A DNA stretch of 8,065 nucleotides from an uncultured Sutterella sp. (GCA_900552545.1 USAL01000086.1:1-8065), one strand, 5' to 3'. Counted from the stretch's first letter, positions 1-5,857 are shown. The notes: a model not told the origin generated them from the sequence alone. Numbers and translations are program-made.

Positions 1-77
1 TGAAAGTACCTCCTTCGACAACCGGGGTGGGTCATTTCGGTTGTCGATTGGTGGGTACTTTATGCTGTCGTGCAACA
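1..77. repeat. Nested inverted and direct repeats, possible end of a second insertion sequence
   Basis: Seen directly: a perfect 10-bp inverted repeat (15-24 with 38-47, arm TCGACAACCG) nested inside a perfect 8-bp inverted repeat (3-10 with 54-61, arm AAAGTACC). A diverged direct repeat of about 21 nt starting GGTGGGT recurs at 26-46 and 50-70 with a 24-nt period and ends TGTCG both times. Closely spaced direct repeats near a terminus that ends in CA resemble the multi-repeat ends of IS21-family elements, and the transposase similarity of the neighbouring IS3 remnant begins right after about position 77. Inference: this may be the right end of a second insertion sequence lying mostly off the left edge and interrupting the IS3 element. 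No istA or istB coding is visible here, so the family assignment is tentative. Confidence 0.45.
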
Positions 78-363
78 CCATTGCGCCTTTTGCAGGGCTG
101 CCGAAGATCTTCTTGTCAAACAAAGCTATTCCCGCAAAGGCAATTGTTGGGACAATGCAGTGATGGAGGGGTGGAACGGTGTCTTGAAAACGGAGTGGCT
201 TTACCATCCAAACAACCGTTATCACAAGAACCTTTTGACGGCTGACGAGGCCAAATTGAAAATTCTTGAATATTGCAATTACTACAATGAGGAACGCATC
301 CAAGCCAAGTTGAACTACCGTTCTCCTAAGCAATATAGGGAAGCGGTAGTTCGACAGGCTTGA
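78..363 (+). pseudogene. IS3-family transposase OrfB, 3' remnant
   Basis: This is the C-terminal part of an IS3-family DDE transposase (OrfB, rve integrase core), which would cut and join the element's ends. In frame from about 79 to the TGA at 361-363 it reads SYSRKGNCWDNAVME followed by GVLKTEW, then YYNEERIQAKLNYRSPKQY near the end. The SRKGNCxDNAxxE block holds the catalytic Glu of the DDE triad, and the NxxRxxxxLxYxSPxxY tail is the usual IS3 ending. The two catalytic Asp residues and the HSDxGxQY block are missing: upstream of about 78 the frame no longer resembles a transposase and reaches a stop at the first codon of the window. The piece is therefore broken and cannot act alone. Its base composition is visibly less GC-rich than the minus-strand genes, as expected for acquired DNA. 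Confidence 0.85.
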
Positions 364-409
364 ACATCCGATTGATCAAAAATCTTTCTCGCAAAGTGGG
401 GACAGTTCA
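78..409 (+). mobile_element. IS3-family element remnant with right end
   Basis: The remnant comprises the truncated OrfB plus 46 nt after its stop. The segment 383-409 ends AGTGGGGACAGTTCA; read inward from the right it begins TGAACTGTCCCC, which fits the TG...CA termini and 3' position of an IS3-family right inverted repeat. The left end and OrfA are not in the window, so the inverted repeat cannot be confirmed by its partner. The element ends about 50 nt from the stop codon of the last M14 gene, with transposase and M14 gene converging. Element identity is secure from the transposase; the exact right boundary is inferred. Confidence 0.6.
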
Positions 410-459
410 TCACTACCGGCCTTTCTTTTTTATCAGTACTTCATCGGAACCACTATCCG
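410..459. other. Short spacer between IS right end and the M14 cluster
   Basis: Fifty bases separate the inferred IS right end from the stop codon of the last cluster gene. No hairpin followed by a U-tract is visible on the minus strand, so no intrinsic terminator for the five-gene cluster can be pointed to. The IS insertion may have displaced the original terminator. Confidence 0.4.
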
Positions 460-1398
460 CTAACCCGCATGGAAATCCTTGATGAGCCCGAAAAGGATCT
501 GCCGCTGCATCACGAGCGCATCGTGGCAGGCAAAGAAGACGAGCCCGTCGGCCGGCGCGAGCACTTCGCGCAGCACGTTTCCCTCGCAGGGATCGATGAT
601 TTCGCCCAAAAGTTCGCCCTTGTGCGCCTGCTTTCCCGGGCCCGCCACGCGGCGAAAGATGCCGGCGGCTAGAGCATGCACGGAAAGAACCGAGGATTCC
701 TTCAACATCTCGGGCACGCGGCCGCCGTCGATGCGGTAGTCGATGAGATTGCGCCGTACGAGAAAGCGCAGCACGGCATTGACGGCCACGCTTGCCGAAG
801 CCGGATCGATGCGGCTGGTTTCACTCGTAAAGATCGTGTAGGCGCGGGTGTCCCAGATCTGCCAGTTGTAGTTTAAGGTCGTCGTATCAATCGGAAGGGG
901 CTTTCTGACGAGCACGAAGGGAAGCCCGAAGTCGCGCGCCCCCTGCGGGTCGCCGAAGTCGGTCTGCATCATGCGCACGTGCGGCACGAAGTCGCCTCTG
1001 AGGTAGAAAGAGGCAAAGTGAATGCCCCATTTCCAGCCCTGGAGGTGCTCGAAGACCCCCGCGGCGATGCGCTGCGTGGTCTCGCCCTGGTTGTAGCCCG
1101 GAAACATGCGGTTGATGTCGGTGTCGTCCATCGCCCAGAAGCGCTTTCCGATGTTGAGCGAATAGGGATTGACGCAGGGGATGACCTCGATGCACACGTT
1201 CTCGCGCAGGCCGCCCGCAGCCTCGATCGCCTTGAGTTTTCTCACAAGCTGCGAGCAGATGTAAAGCTGCTGGATTTCGTTGCCGCGCATCGCGCCCACG
1301 ATGGCCGCGCTCTTTTCCCCCCGCCCGAAGCGGTAGCCCGTGATCTCAAGCGGCTCCCGGTACAGCGAGGGCATTTCAAATACACGCACCTTCTTCAT
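460..1398 (-). CDS. M14-family aspartoacylase/succinylglutamate desuccinylase-like protein with altered zinc site (probable pseudoenzyme)
   Basis: The 312-residue protein belongs to the AstE/AspA branch of the M14 zinc carboxypeptidases, which hydrolyse amide bonds of N-acyl amino acids in the cytoplasm. Family landmarks align with the preceding gene: GAMRGNE (36-41, where the family has HGxE), INRMFPG (95-101), GIHFAS (125-130, family DxHxS), a Glu in TSETS (E193) at the catalytic-Glu position, and a C-terminal beta domain (about 250-312). The first zinc ligand His is Arg38 (codon CGC), and the Asp usually two residues before the third ligand His127 is Gly125. Glu41, His127, Asn96, Arg97 and Glu193 remain. 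Metal binding is probably impaired, so this may be a regulatory or substrate-binding partner of the preceding M14 protein. The ATG at 1398 is preferred over the adjacent GTG at 1401 because the Shine-Dalgarno sequence lies 7 nt from ATG but 4 nt from GTG. There is no signal peptide. Family assignment is firm; loss of activity is inferred. Confidence 0.85.
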   Translation of the reverse strand: MKKVRVFEMPSLYREPLEITGYRFGRGEKSAAIVGAMRGNEIQQLYICSQLVRKLKAIEAAGGLRENVCIEVIPCVNPYSLNIGKRFWAMDDTDINRMFPGYNQGETTQRIAAGVFEHLQGWKWGIHFASFYLRGDFVPHVRMMQTDFGDPQGARDFGLPFVLVRKPLPIDTTTLNYNWQIWDTRAYTIFTSETSRIDPASASVAVNAVLRFLVRRNLIDYRIDGGRVPEMLKESSVLSVHALAAGIFRRVAGPGKQAHKGELLGEIIDPCEGNVLREVLAPADGLVFFACHDALVMQRQILFGLIKDFHAG

Positions 1399-2417
1399 CA
1401 CCTCTCCTCCCCGGCACGGTTGATCGTCTGCGCATCAGAAAACTTCACCACCTCTCCGGTTTCCTCGTGCTCGACGTCAAGCACGCGCGCCACCAGAGAG
1501 CCGGGATTGACGACGGGATACTCGCGAAGCGTAAAGACAAGCCCGTTGCAGGGGCTCTTGACCTCCTCAAGCACGCGCCCGGCGGGGGGAGCGGCGATGA
1601 GTCCCAGAATCTCGCCCTCGTGGATGTTCATCCAGTGCTCGACCAGGGGAATGAAGATGCCGGGCGCATTGGCGTTGACAAATCCCACGCGGCCATCGGT
1701 GGAGACGATGGGCTCGGTCACCTTCTCAACCGGTCCCGACCAGATTCCGAGGCGCTTCATGAGGCGCAGAAGGCCCGCGGCAAGCTTCTTGCCGTAGGCT
1801 TGGGTAATGCGCATGCCCACGCCCGCCTCAACGACAAGGCAGGGCGTGCCGATGCTGTTGAGCGACCAGGCAAGCGTGCTTTCCAAGACTGTCGCCGCCG
1901 CATGCACCCAGATGAAGTCGCAGTTGAGTTCCTTTGCAAGCGGCAGCAGCCGCTCGGCCGTATTGACGTTGACGCGCACCTGCGGGATCTCGCGCAGGAA
2001 GATGTTCGAGGCGTGGATGTCCACCACGCACGTCGCCCCCTTCATGTCGGCCACGATGCGCGAGGCGATCGCCTCCTCGGTCGTGCCGCGGGAATTGCCC
2101 GGGAAGATGCGGTTCATGTCGAGATCAAAGCCGGGAATCCCGCGCGTGATCGAGTCAATTCCTAGGGGATTGATCGCCGGATAGATGTCGACGATGCCGG
2201 TGAGAAACTCGCTTTGCTCCGACAGAATCCGGTTCAGGCGCCAGCAGACGTACTGGCCCTCGAGTTCGTCGCCGTGCGTGCCCGTCGTCACGCAGATGCG
2301 GGGCAGCCCCTTGTCGAGCGCCTCCTTTTCCGTCATTCCCGGCGGCAACAGGCGGTTTTTGCGAATCACCATCCGCTCGGCCACCGGCATGCGGATGGAA
2401 ACAACGTTCTCGATCAT
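1398..2417 (-). CDS. M14-family aspartoacylase/succinylglutamate desuccinylase-like zinc hydrolase
   Basis: The 339-residue cytoplasmic protein belongs to the AstE/AspA branch of M14 zinc carboxypeptidases; relatives remove acyl groups from N-acyl amino acids such as N-succinylglutamate or N-acetylaspartate. The catalytic set is complete: THGDE gives zinc ligands His48 and Glu51, VVDIHASN gives the third ligand His135, MNRIFPG (Asn102, Arg103) is the usual substrate carboxylate-binding block, and VVEAGVG supplies the catalytic Glu197. Residues from about 230 to 315 form the C-terminal beta domain, with SPCNGLV and a VNPGSLVARV end. An extended N-terminus (about 1-38) precedes the first core strand. 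The start at 2417 has only a weak purine-rich RBS (AAGAAAA). The protein is a paralogue of the next gene, which starts on its stop codon. It is not proposed as astE: no arginine succinyltransferase pathway genes (astA, astB, astC, astD) are adjacent, and its company is the ATP-grasp/alpha-E set, so the substrate is unknown. Confidence 0.88.
   Translation of the reverse strand: MIENVVSIRMPVAERMVIRKNRLLPPGMTEKEALDKGLPRICVTTGTHGDELEGQYVCWRLNRILSEQSEFLTGIVDIYPAINPLGIDSITRGIPGFDLDMNRIFPGNSRGTTEEAIASRIVADMKGATCVVDIHASNIFLREIPQVRVNVNTAERLLPLAKELNCDFIWVHAAATVLESTLAWSLNSIGTPCLVVEAGVGMRITQAYGKKLAAGLLRLMKRLGIWSGPVEKVTEPIVSTDGRVGFVNANAPGIFIPLVEHWMNIHEGEILGLIAAPPAGRVLEEVKSPCNGLVFTLREYPVVNPGSLVARVLDVEHEETGEVVKFSDAQTINRAGEER
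1406..1410 (-). promoter_or_regulatory. Shine-Dalgarno site deciding the start of the second M14 gene
   Basis: Minus-strand GGAGG, within GGGGAGGAGAGG, sits inside the end of the upstream M14 gene. Its distance is 7 nt to the ATG at 1398-1396 and 4 nt to the GTG at 1401-1399, favouring ATG. The upstream stop and this start share one base (TGATG), the layout of translational coupling by reinitiation. Confidence 0.6.
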
Positions 2418-2441
2418 TTTTCTTGTTCAGTCTTGATCGGC

Positions 2442-2479
2442 GCCCCGCAGAGAGATGCTTGAGCATCACCGCGAGGGGC
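2442..2479 (-). promoter_or_regulatory. Intercistronic hairpin between transglutaminase-like and M14 genes
   Basis: The segment 2442-2479 folds on itself: GCCCC (2442-2446) pairs with GGGGC (2475-2479), then GC (2447-2448) with GC (2471-2472), and an apical GATGC (2454-2458) with GCATC (2463-2467) closes a TTGA loop. It begins 16 nt after the transglutaminase-like stop codon on the minus strand. No U-tract follows on the minus strand, so a simple intrinsic terminator is unlikely. It could protect the upstream message from 3' exonucleases or modulate readthrough into the M14 genes. The structure is seen in the sequence; the role is inferred. Confidence 0.5.
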
Positions 2480-2494
2480 CTTTACACATAAAAA

Positions 2495-3373
2495 TCAGTC
2501 CGTTTCATCCCCCAGCGGCACCACCTCGGCGCGCGTGACGATCGACTGCGAAGCACGACCGCGGAAGATGCCGCGCTCAAGCGCCGCATCGGCAAAGTCG
2601 CATCCGCGGGCAAGCACCACGTACGCGCCGCATGCCTCGACGTCGTGCGTTGGATCGAGCGCAAGCACCTGGTGGGTCCCGCAGCCGCGCGAATCTCCCG
2701 AGTCCGACGGCACCCAGGCCTCGACCCAGGCGTGCGTTGCGCCCACGCCCTCGACGAGTCCGGCCGCGTAAAGCGCGGGGATTCCGGCAAGGCGCAGCAA
2801 TGCGATCAGCACGTGGGAATAGTCCTGACAGACGCCCGAACCGATTTCAAGCGCCTTCTCGGCCGTCGTCTGCGTCGTGGTGGAGCCCGGCTGATAGCAC
2901 AGTGTCCGGTGCACGGCATGCATCAGAAAGAGAGCCTTTTCCCGAACATCCGCCAGAGCATCGACATCGGCTCTCAACGACTCCCAGAGCGCAAGCAGAC
3001 GCTGTCCCGGGGCAGTCAGTGTCGTCGGCCGCACGAAATAAGGCGCGGGATTCACCGCACCCAAGGCACGGCCCGTCATGGTGTTGTGGTCCAGCGCACG
3101 CACGTTCATGGAGTTTGATGCAGACAACTCGGCCACGCCCTCGCAGCAGATCTCAAAGGCTTCGTGCGGTGCATCAATGCGCCCCGTCCAGGTCAGATTG
3201 CCGAGGACGGGCTCGGTGAGCGGGCAGAGCTTCACCTCCGGGTTCGTGCGCAGCACAAACGATTCGACATGCTGACGGGAAAGCTCCGGCGGCACAGGCC
3301 GCAGTCTGAACACATGGCCGGTGACAGGCTCAGAAAAGCAGAACTTTGTGCTGAGCGCAAAGCGAACTCTCAA
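2495..3373 (-). CDS. Transglutaminase-like family protein (cysteine peptidase fold), TTG start
   Basis: The 292-residue protein has a bacterial transglutaminase-like N-terminal domain (about 1-95, with KFCFSEPVTGHVFRLRPVP) followed by a transglutaminase core. The Cys-His-Asp triad is visible: Cys182 in GSGVCQDYSH, His214 in ATHAWVEAW, Asp240 in ALDPTHD. The end carries ARGCDFADA and RGIFRG, typical of this group. Bacterial members usually act as cysteine peptidases or amidases rather than protein crosslinkers; in ATP-grasp/alpha-E clusters a role in hydrolysing or transferring amide-linked products is predicted, not shown. The frame stays open to an ATG at 3592, but the extra 73 residues are Arg-rich and unlike the family. 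TTG at 3373-3371 has GGAG 6 nt upstream and gives the family's normal N-terminus and length. There is no signal peptide. Family call is firm; the start is a reasoned choice. Confidence 0.85.
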   Translation of the reverse strand: MRVRFALSTKFCFSEPVTGHVFRLRPVPPELSRQHVESFVLRTNPEVKLCPLTEPVLGNLTWTGRIDAPHEAFEICCEGVAELSASNSMNVRALDHNTMTGRALGAVNPAPYFVRPTTLTAPGQRLLALWESLRADVDALADVREKALFLMHAVHRTLCYQPGSTTTQTTAEKALEIGSGVCQDYSHVLIALLRLAGIPALYAAGLVEGVGATHAWVEAWVPSDSGDSRGCGTHQVLALDPTHDVEACGAYVVLARGCDFADAALERGIFRGRASQSIVTRAEVVPLGDETD

Positions 3374-3379
3374 AAGCGT

Positions 3380-3383
3380 CTCC
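3380..3383 (-). promoter_or_regulatory. Shine-Dalgarno site supporting a TTG start
   Basis: Minus-strand GGAG at 3383-3380 lies 6 nt before TTG at 3373. The coding sequence from there starts with MRVRFALSTKFCFSEPV, the expected beginning of a transglutaminase-like N-terminal domain. The rare start codon would lower translation relative to neighbouring genes. Confidence 0.5.
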
Positions 3384-3459
3384 AAATGAAGCGATGCACG
3401 AATTGTCCATGACGCGACCGTCGAACCCGATTTCCGGCACCTCGCGTCGGAGATTGAAT

Positions 3460-3480
3460 ACGCTGTCAACCTGACAGCGT
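3460..3480. promoter_or_regulatory. Perfect 9-bp dyad upstream of transglutaminase-like gene
   Basis: ACGCTGTCA (3460-3468), a 3-nt centre, then TGACAGCGT (3472-3480) make a perfect inverted repeat about 87 nt upstream of the TTG start. On the minus strand it overlaps a TTGACA (3469-3464) that would fit a -35 box, but no good -10 hexamer lies 16-18 nt beyond it. The tight 21-bp symmetry suits a dimeric regulator's operator or a short RNA hairpin. On the + strand only a weak T-rich stretch follows, so a terminator is less likely. Confidence 0.4.
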
Positions 3481-3654
3481 TTGTTCGACGCATCAATTGT
3501 GTCAGACAGAGCCTCGGCGCGAAAGCAGGCTTATACCGCCTCGGACAGCGGCCCGCGGCCTTCGTCGGAACTTGGGGAAGACCTGTCGGCACGTTCTGCC
3601 GGAGATCCCTACCCTTTTTTTGATTCCCGACGTCGGCCGGCAGATCCTTGTGCT

Positions 3655-4344
3655 TCAGTGCAAAAGGTTCACAAGTTTAAGGAGACGCGTGCGGTTTTGG
3701 GGCAGGCCCGGTTCCGTCATCTGGCGCAATTCCTCCAGCACGGGCTTTTCCAGGAGCGCCTCCACGCGCTTGGTGTGCGACAGCAGGCGCGGCAGGAGCG
3801 CCTCCACCGCGTACTCGGGAAAGTCCAGGCGAATGAGAAGATCCAGACGCTCGGAATACTTTCCGACCTTCAGGAGGTCGCGGCGCTCGACGTCGGCCAC
3901 GCGATCGTCGACCGATCCCCAGAACGCGAGAAGCCAGTCGGCCACGCGCTGGGTTTCAAGAAAGGCCGAGTCCTCGCGAGCGCCATGCTGCAGCTGATCG
4001 AGCGCAAGCTGGATGTAGGCCATCGTCTCGGTCGTGATGAAGTTTCTCAAGACGATCGCATTGTCATAAGCGCGCGAAAGGTTGGAATAGATCGAGTCGG
4101 GATTGGCCGGATCAAAGAGGTAGCGCGTCTCGAAGTCCTCGGGCCCGGCGTAGATCTCCGAGGGAATCGACAGCCGGCGGCAAAAATTCACGTAATCGTC
4201 GCCGTTTTGATCGATCATCCGATCAAGCGAGCGGTTAAAGAGCCGCAGGGTGGAAAAGACCCGCTCGACGTAGCGGCCGAGCCAATAGAGGCGGTCGGCC
4301 TGCTCGGCCGAGATGGTACTGATGACTTGTTCAATCGGTGTCAT
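3655..4344 (-). CDS. Alpha-E domain protein (short form)
   Basis: The 229-residue, largely helical protein belongs to the alpha-E family (COG2307, formerly DUF403), which is almost always encoded with circularly permuted ATP-grasp and transglutaminase-like genes. Its biochemical role is unproven; it is thought to work with the ATP-grasp partner, sometimes fused to it. Landmarks: the N-terminal helix ISAEQADRLYWLGRYVERV (11-29), the central SRAYDNAIVLRNFITTETM (90-108), and a repeat-like second element VGKYSERLDLLIRLD (160-174). Many family members are about 300 residues, so this one is short, apparently by internal or C-terminal reduction, since both the start and end blocks are present. The ATG at 4344 has no clear Shine-Dalgarno sequence; the in-frame codons back into the spacer offer no alternative start. 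It begins 58 nt after the ATP-grasp stop codon, consistent with co-transcription and perhaps coupling. There are no membrane segments or signal peptide. Confidence 0.85.
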   Translation of the reverse strand: MTPIEQVISTISAEQADRLYWLGRYVERVFSTLRLFNRSLDRMIDQNGDDYVNFCRRLSIPSEIYAGPEDFETRYLFDPANPDSIYSNLSRAYDNAIVLRNFITTETMAYIQLALDQLQHGAREDSAFLETQRVADWLLAFWGSVDDRVADVERRDLLKVGKYSERLDLLIRLDFPEYAVEALLPRLLSHTKRVEALLEKPVLEELRQMTEPGLPQNRTRLLKLVNLLH

Positions 4345-4402
4345 TGCTGCAGTTTCGTCTTTGTTGGAGTGCTTTCGAAAAAGGTTCCGAGGCTCGTACC
4401 GC

Positions 4403-5719
4403 CTACTCTGCCTTCACCCACGTGTCCTTGAATCCGCCGCCCTGGGAGGAATTGACGACGAAGCTGTCGGGGACGCGCGAAAACCGCGTGAGGCCGCTCG
4501 GCCAGACCTTGGTGCCGTTGGCACCGGTCAGAACGAAGGCGCGCAGGTCGGCCTTGCGATAGACGGTCTCGCCGTTTTCGTAGACGGGCAGATCGATGAA
4601 GTCGATCACCTCCTGCACGATGAAGCGCCGCGGCTCGGCGATGATCTTGCGCCGCCACTCGGCCAAGGTCTCCTCATCCATGTCGCGCCCGAAGACGACG
4701 CCGTAGCCGCCCGCCTCGGCCACGTCCTTGATGACGAGCTTATGAAGGTTCTCAAGGACGTATTCCCGGTCCTTTTCGTAAAAGGGCAGGTACGTGGGGG
4801 CGTTCTTCAGAATCGGGTTTTCGCCCAGGTAGTACTCGACCATCTTCGGCACGAAGTAGTAGATCCCCTTATCGTCGGCCACGCCGTTGCCCGGGGCGTT
4901 GATGATCGCCACATTGCCTGCACGGTAGGCATCCATGATGCCCGGAACGCCGATCAGGCTCTCCGGGAGGAACGTGAGCGGATCAAGATAGTCGTCGGAA
5001 ATGCGGCGGTACACCGCGCCCACCTTGACGCGTCCCTTGGCGCAGTCGCGGAAGTAGAGCTTGTTGTCCTCGACAAAGAGGTCTTCATTGGTGGCAAGCG
5101 CAAAGCCCGTGCGCTCGGAGAGATAGCTGTGCTCAAAGAAAGCGGCGTTGTAGCGGCCCGGCGTCATCACCACGCAGATGCCGTCGCAGGCGACGCTTTT
5201 CATCATGTCAGCCAGAAGCTCCGGATAGGTGCGGTTGTCGATGATCCCCGCGGCGCGGAAAGTCTGCGACGATGCACGCCGGCAGATTTCGCGGGCAATC
5301 AGAGGATATGACGCACCGGAAGGAATGCGCAGGTTGTCTTCGAGCACGTACCAAGTCTTGTCGACGGCCTGCACGAGGTCGATGCCTGCGATGTGCGCAT
5401 AGACCCCGCCCGGGGGCGTAACGCCGTCGCAGGCCTTCAGAAAGCCGCTTGAGGAAAAAACGAAGTCCGACGGGATCACGCCGTCGGCGATGATTTTCTT
5501 TGCGCCGTAGATGTCGGCAAGAAAGGCGTTGAGAGCACGCACGCGCTGCGCGAGTCCCGCCGAGAGCTCGGCCCACTCGTCGGCTTCGATCACGCGCGGC
5601 ATCGGATCAAAGGGAAAGAGCTGCTCGTGAAACGTCCCGTTCTTGTAAATGCCGAATTTCACCCCGTAGCGGGCAAGCAGTTCGTTGATCGATGCACAGT
5701 TGCGAATGAGGGAATTCAT
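4403..5719 (-). CDS. Circularly permuted type 2 ATP-grasp protein (predicted amide ligase)
   Basis: The 438-residue cytoplasmic protein belongs to the circularly permuted ATP-grasp family (formerly DUF404/DUF407). ATP-grasp enzymes join a carboxylate to an amine through an acyl-phosphate; this family is predicted, not proven, to form amide or peptide bonds. Visible blocks: GVYAHIAGIDLV (105-116), WYVLEDNLRIPSGASYPL (123-140), VGAVYRRISDDYLDPL (233-248), NAPGNGVADDKGIYYFVPKM (274-293), VIKDVAEAGGYGVVFG (329-344), a likely nucleotide-binding strand and glycine-rich loop, DLRAFVLTG (391-399), and SSQGGGFKDTW (424-434). ATG 5719 is preferred: the frame extends to 5824, but the extra 35 residues are unlike the family, and AAGGA lies 11 nt before ATG 5719. 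The length is near the family norm. It is the first gene of the five-gene minus-strand cluster and the probable committed enzyme of the pathway. The substrate cannot be told from sequence. Confidence 0.9.
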   Translation of the reverse strand: MNSLIRNCASINELLARYGVKFGIYKNGTFHEQLFPFDPMPRVIEADEWAELSAGLAQRVRALNAFLADIYGAKKIIADGVIPSDFVFSSSGFLKACDGVTPPGGVYAHIAGIDLVQAVDKTWYVLEDNLRIPSGASYPLIAREICRRASSQTFRAAGIIDNRTYPELLADMMKSVACDGICVVMTPGRYNAAFFEHSYLSERTGFALATNEDLFVEDNKLYFRDCAKGRVKVGAVYRRISDDYLDPLTFLPESLIGVPGIMDAYRAGNVAIINAPGNGVADDKGIYYFVPKMVEYYLGENPILKNAPTYLPFYEKDREYVLENLHKLVIKDVAEAGGYGVVFGRDMDEETLAEWRRKIIAEPRRFIVQEVIDFIDLPVYENGETVYRKADLRAFVLTGANGTKVWPSGLTRFSRVPDSFVVNSSQGGGFKDTWVKAE

Positions 5720-5826
5720 GACGCGTTTCTTCCTTTGACTGAAAGCCTTCCTGTTGCTGCCGCGCTTTTCCAAATTGCTTCCATTCCAGGCAAGGGAACC
5801 CCTTGCAACACGGCAGACATTCATCG

Positions 5827-5857
5827 ATTATTCACGAAAACCCGAACCTTCGTTCAA
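5827..5857 (-). promoter_or_regulatory. Weak candidate promoter for the ATP-grasp cluster
   Basis: On the minus strand TTGAAC (5857-5852) and AATAAT (5832-5827) resemble -35 and -10 hexamers, the -10 matching TATAAT at five of six positions. The spacer is 19 nt, longer than optimal, and no extended -10 is present. It would give a leader of about 100 nt before ATG 5719. Low confidence. Confidence 0.25.

Larger units (their letters stand above)
3374..3654. other. 281-nt gap between alpha-E and transglutaminase-like genes
   Basis: If the TTG start is right, this stretch is non-coding, an unusually long gap inside the cluster. It contains a perfect dyad at 3460-3480, an 8-bp inverted repeat (TCTGCCGG at 3595-3602 with CCGGCAGA at 3637-3644) whose loop holds a T7 run (3615-3621), and no convincing minus-strand promoter with both hexamers. 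The in-frame upstream translation (3592-3374) is Arg-rich and resembles no family I recognise. It could hold a secondary promoter and leader or be decayed coding sequence. Confidence 0.45.

Noticed and set aside
3..61. Integron attC-like or CRISPR-like structure at the left edge
   Set aside because: The arms lack the conserved attC core heptamers (GTTRRRY type), and there are only two diverged direct repeats without unique spacers of CRISPR form. An IS terminus explains the pattern better.
979..1797. + strand open frame (272 codons) opposite the two M14 genes
   Set aside because: It is a shadow of two conserved M14 genes; its translation shows no recognisable motif.
1398..2417. Calling the intact M14 gene astE of the arginine succinyltransferase pathway
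   Set aside because: No astA, astB, astC or astD is adjacent, the gene is paired with a paralogue, and it lies in an ATP-grasp/alpha-E cluster; only the broad AstE/AspA family is supported.
3447..3469. TTGACA on the minus strand as a full promoter for the transglutaminase-like gene
   Set aside because: No -10-like hexamer is found 16-18 nt downstream; the hexamer is better explained as part of the perfect dyad.
3374..3592. 73-residue N-terminal extension of the transglutaminase-like protein from ATG 3592
   Set aside because: The extension is basic, lacks family similarity, and an internal TTG with a well-spaced GGAG gives the expected N-terminus. Kept as an alternative only.
3481..4431. + strand open frame (316 codons) opposite the alpha-E gene and its downstream gap
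   Set aside because: It is antisense to recognisable alpha-E coding sequence and shows no domain of its own.
4313..5311. Long + strand open frame (332 codons) opposite the ATP-grasp gene
   Set aside because: The minus strand encodes a clearly recognisable ATP-grasp protein here; long antisense frames are expected in GC-rich coding DNA, and this one shows no family motif.
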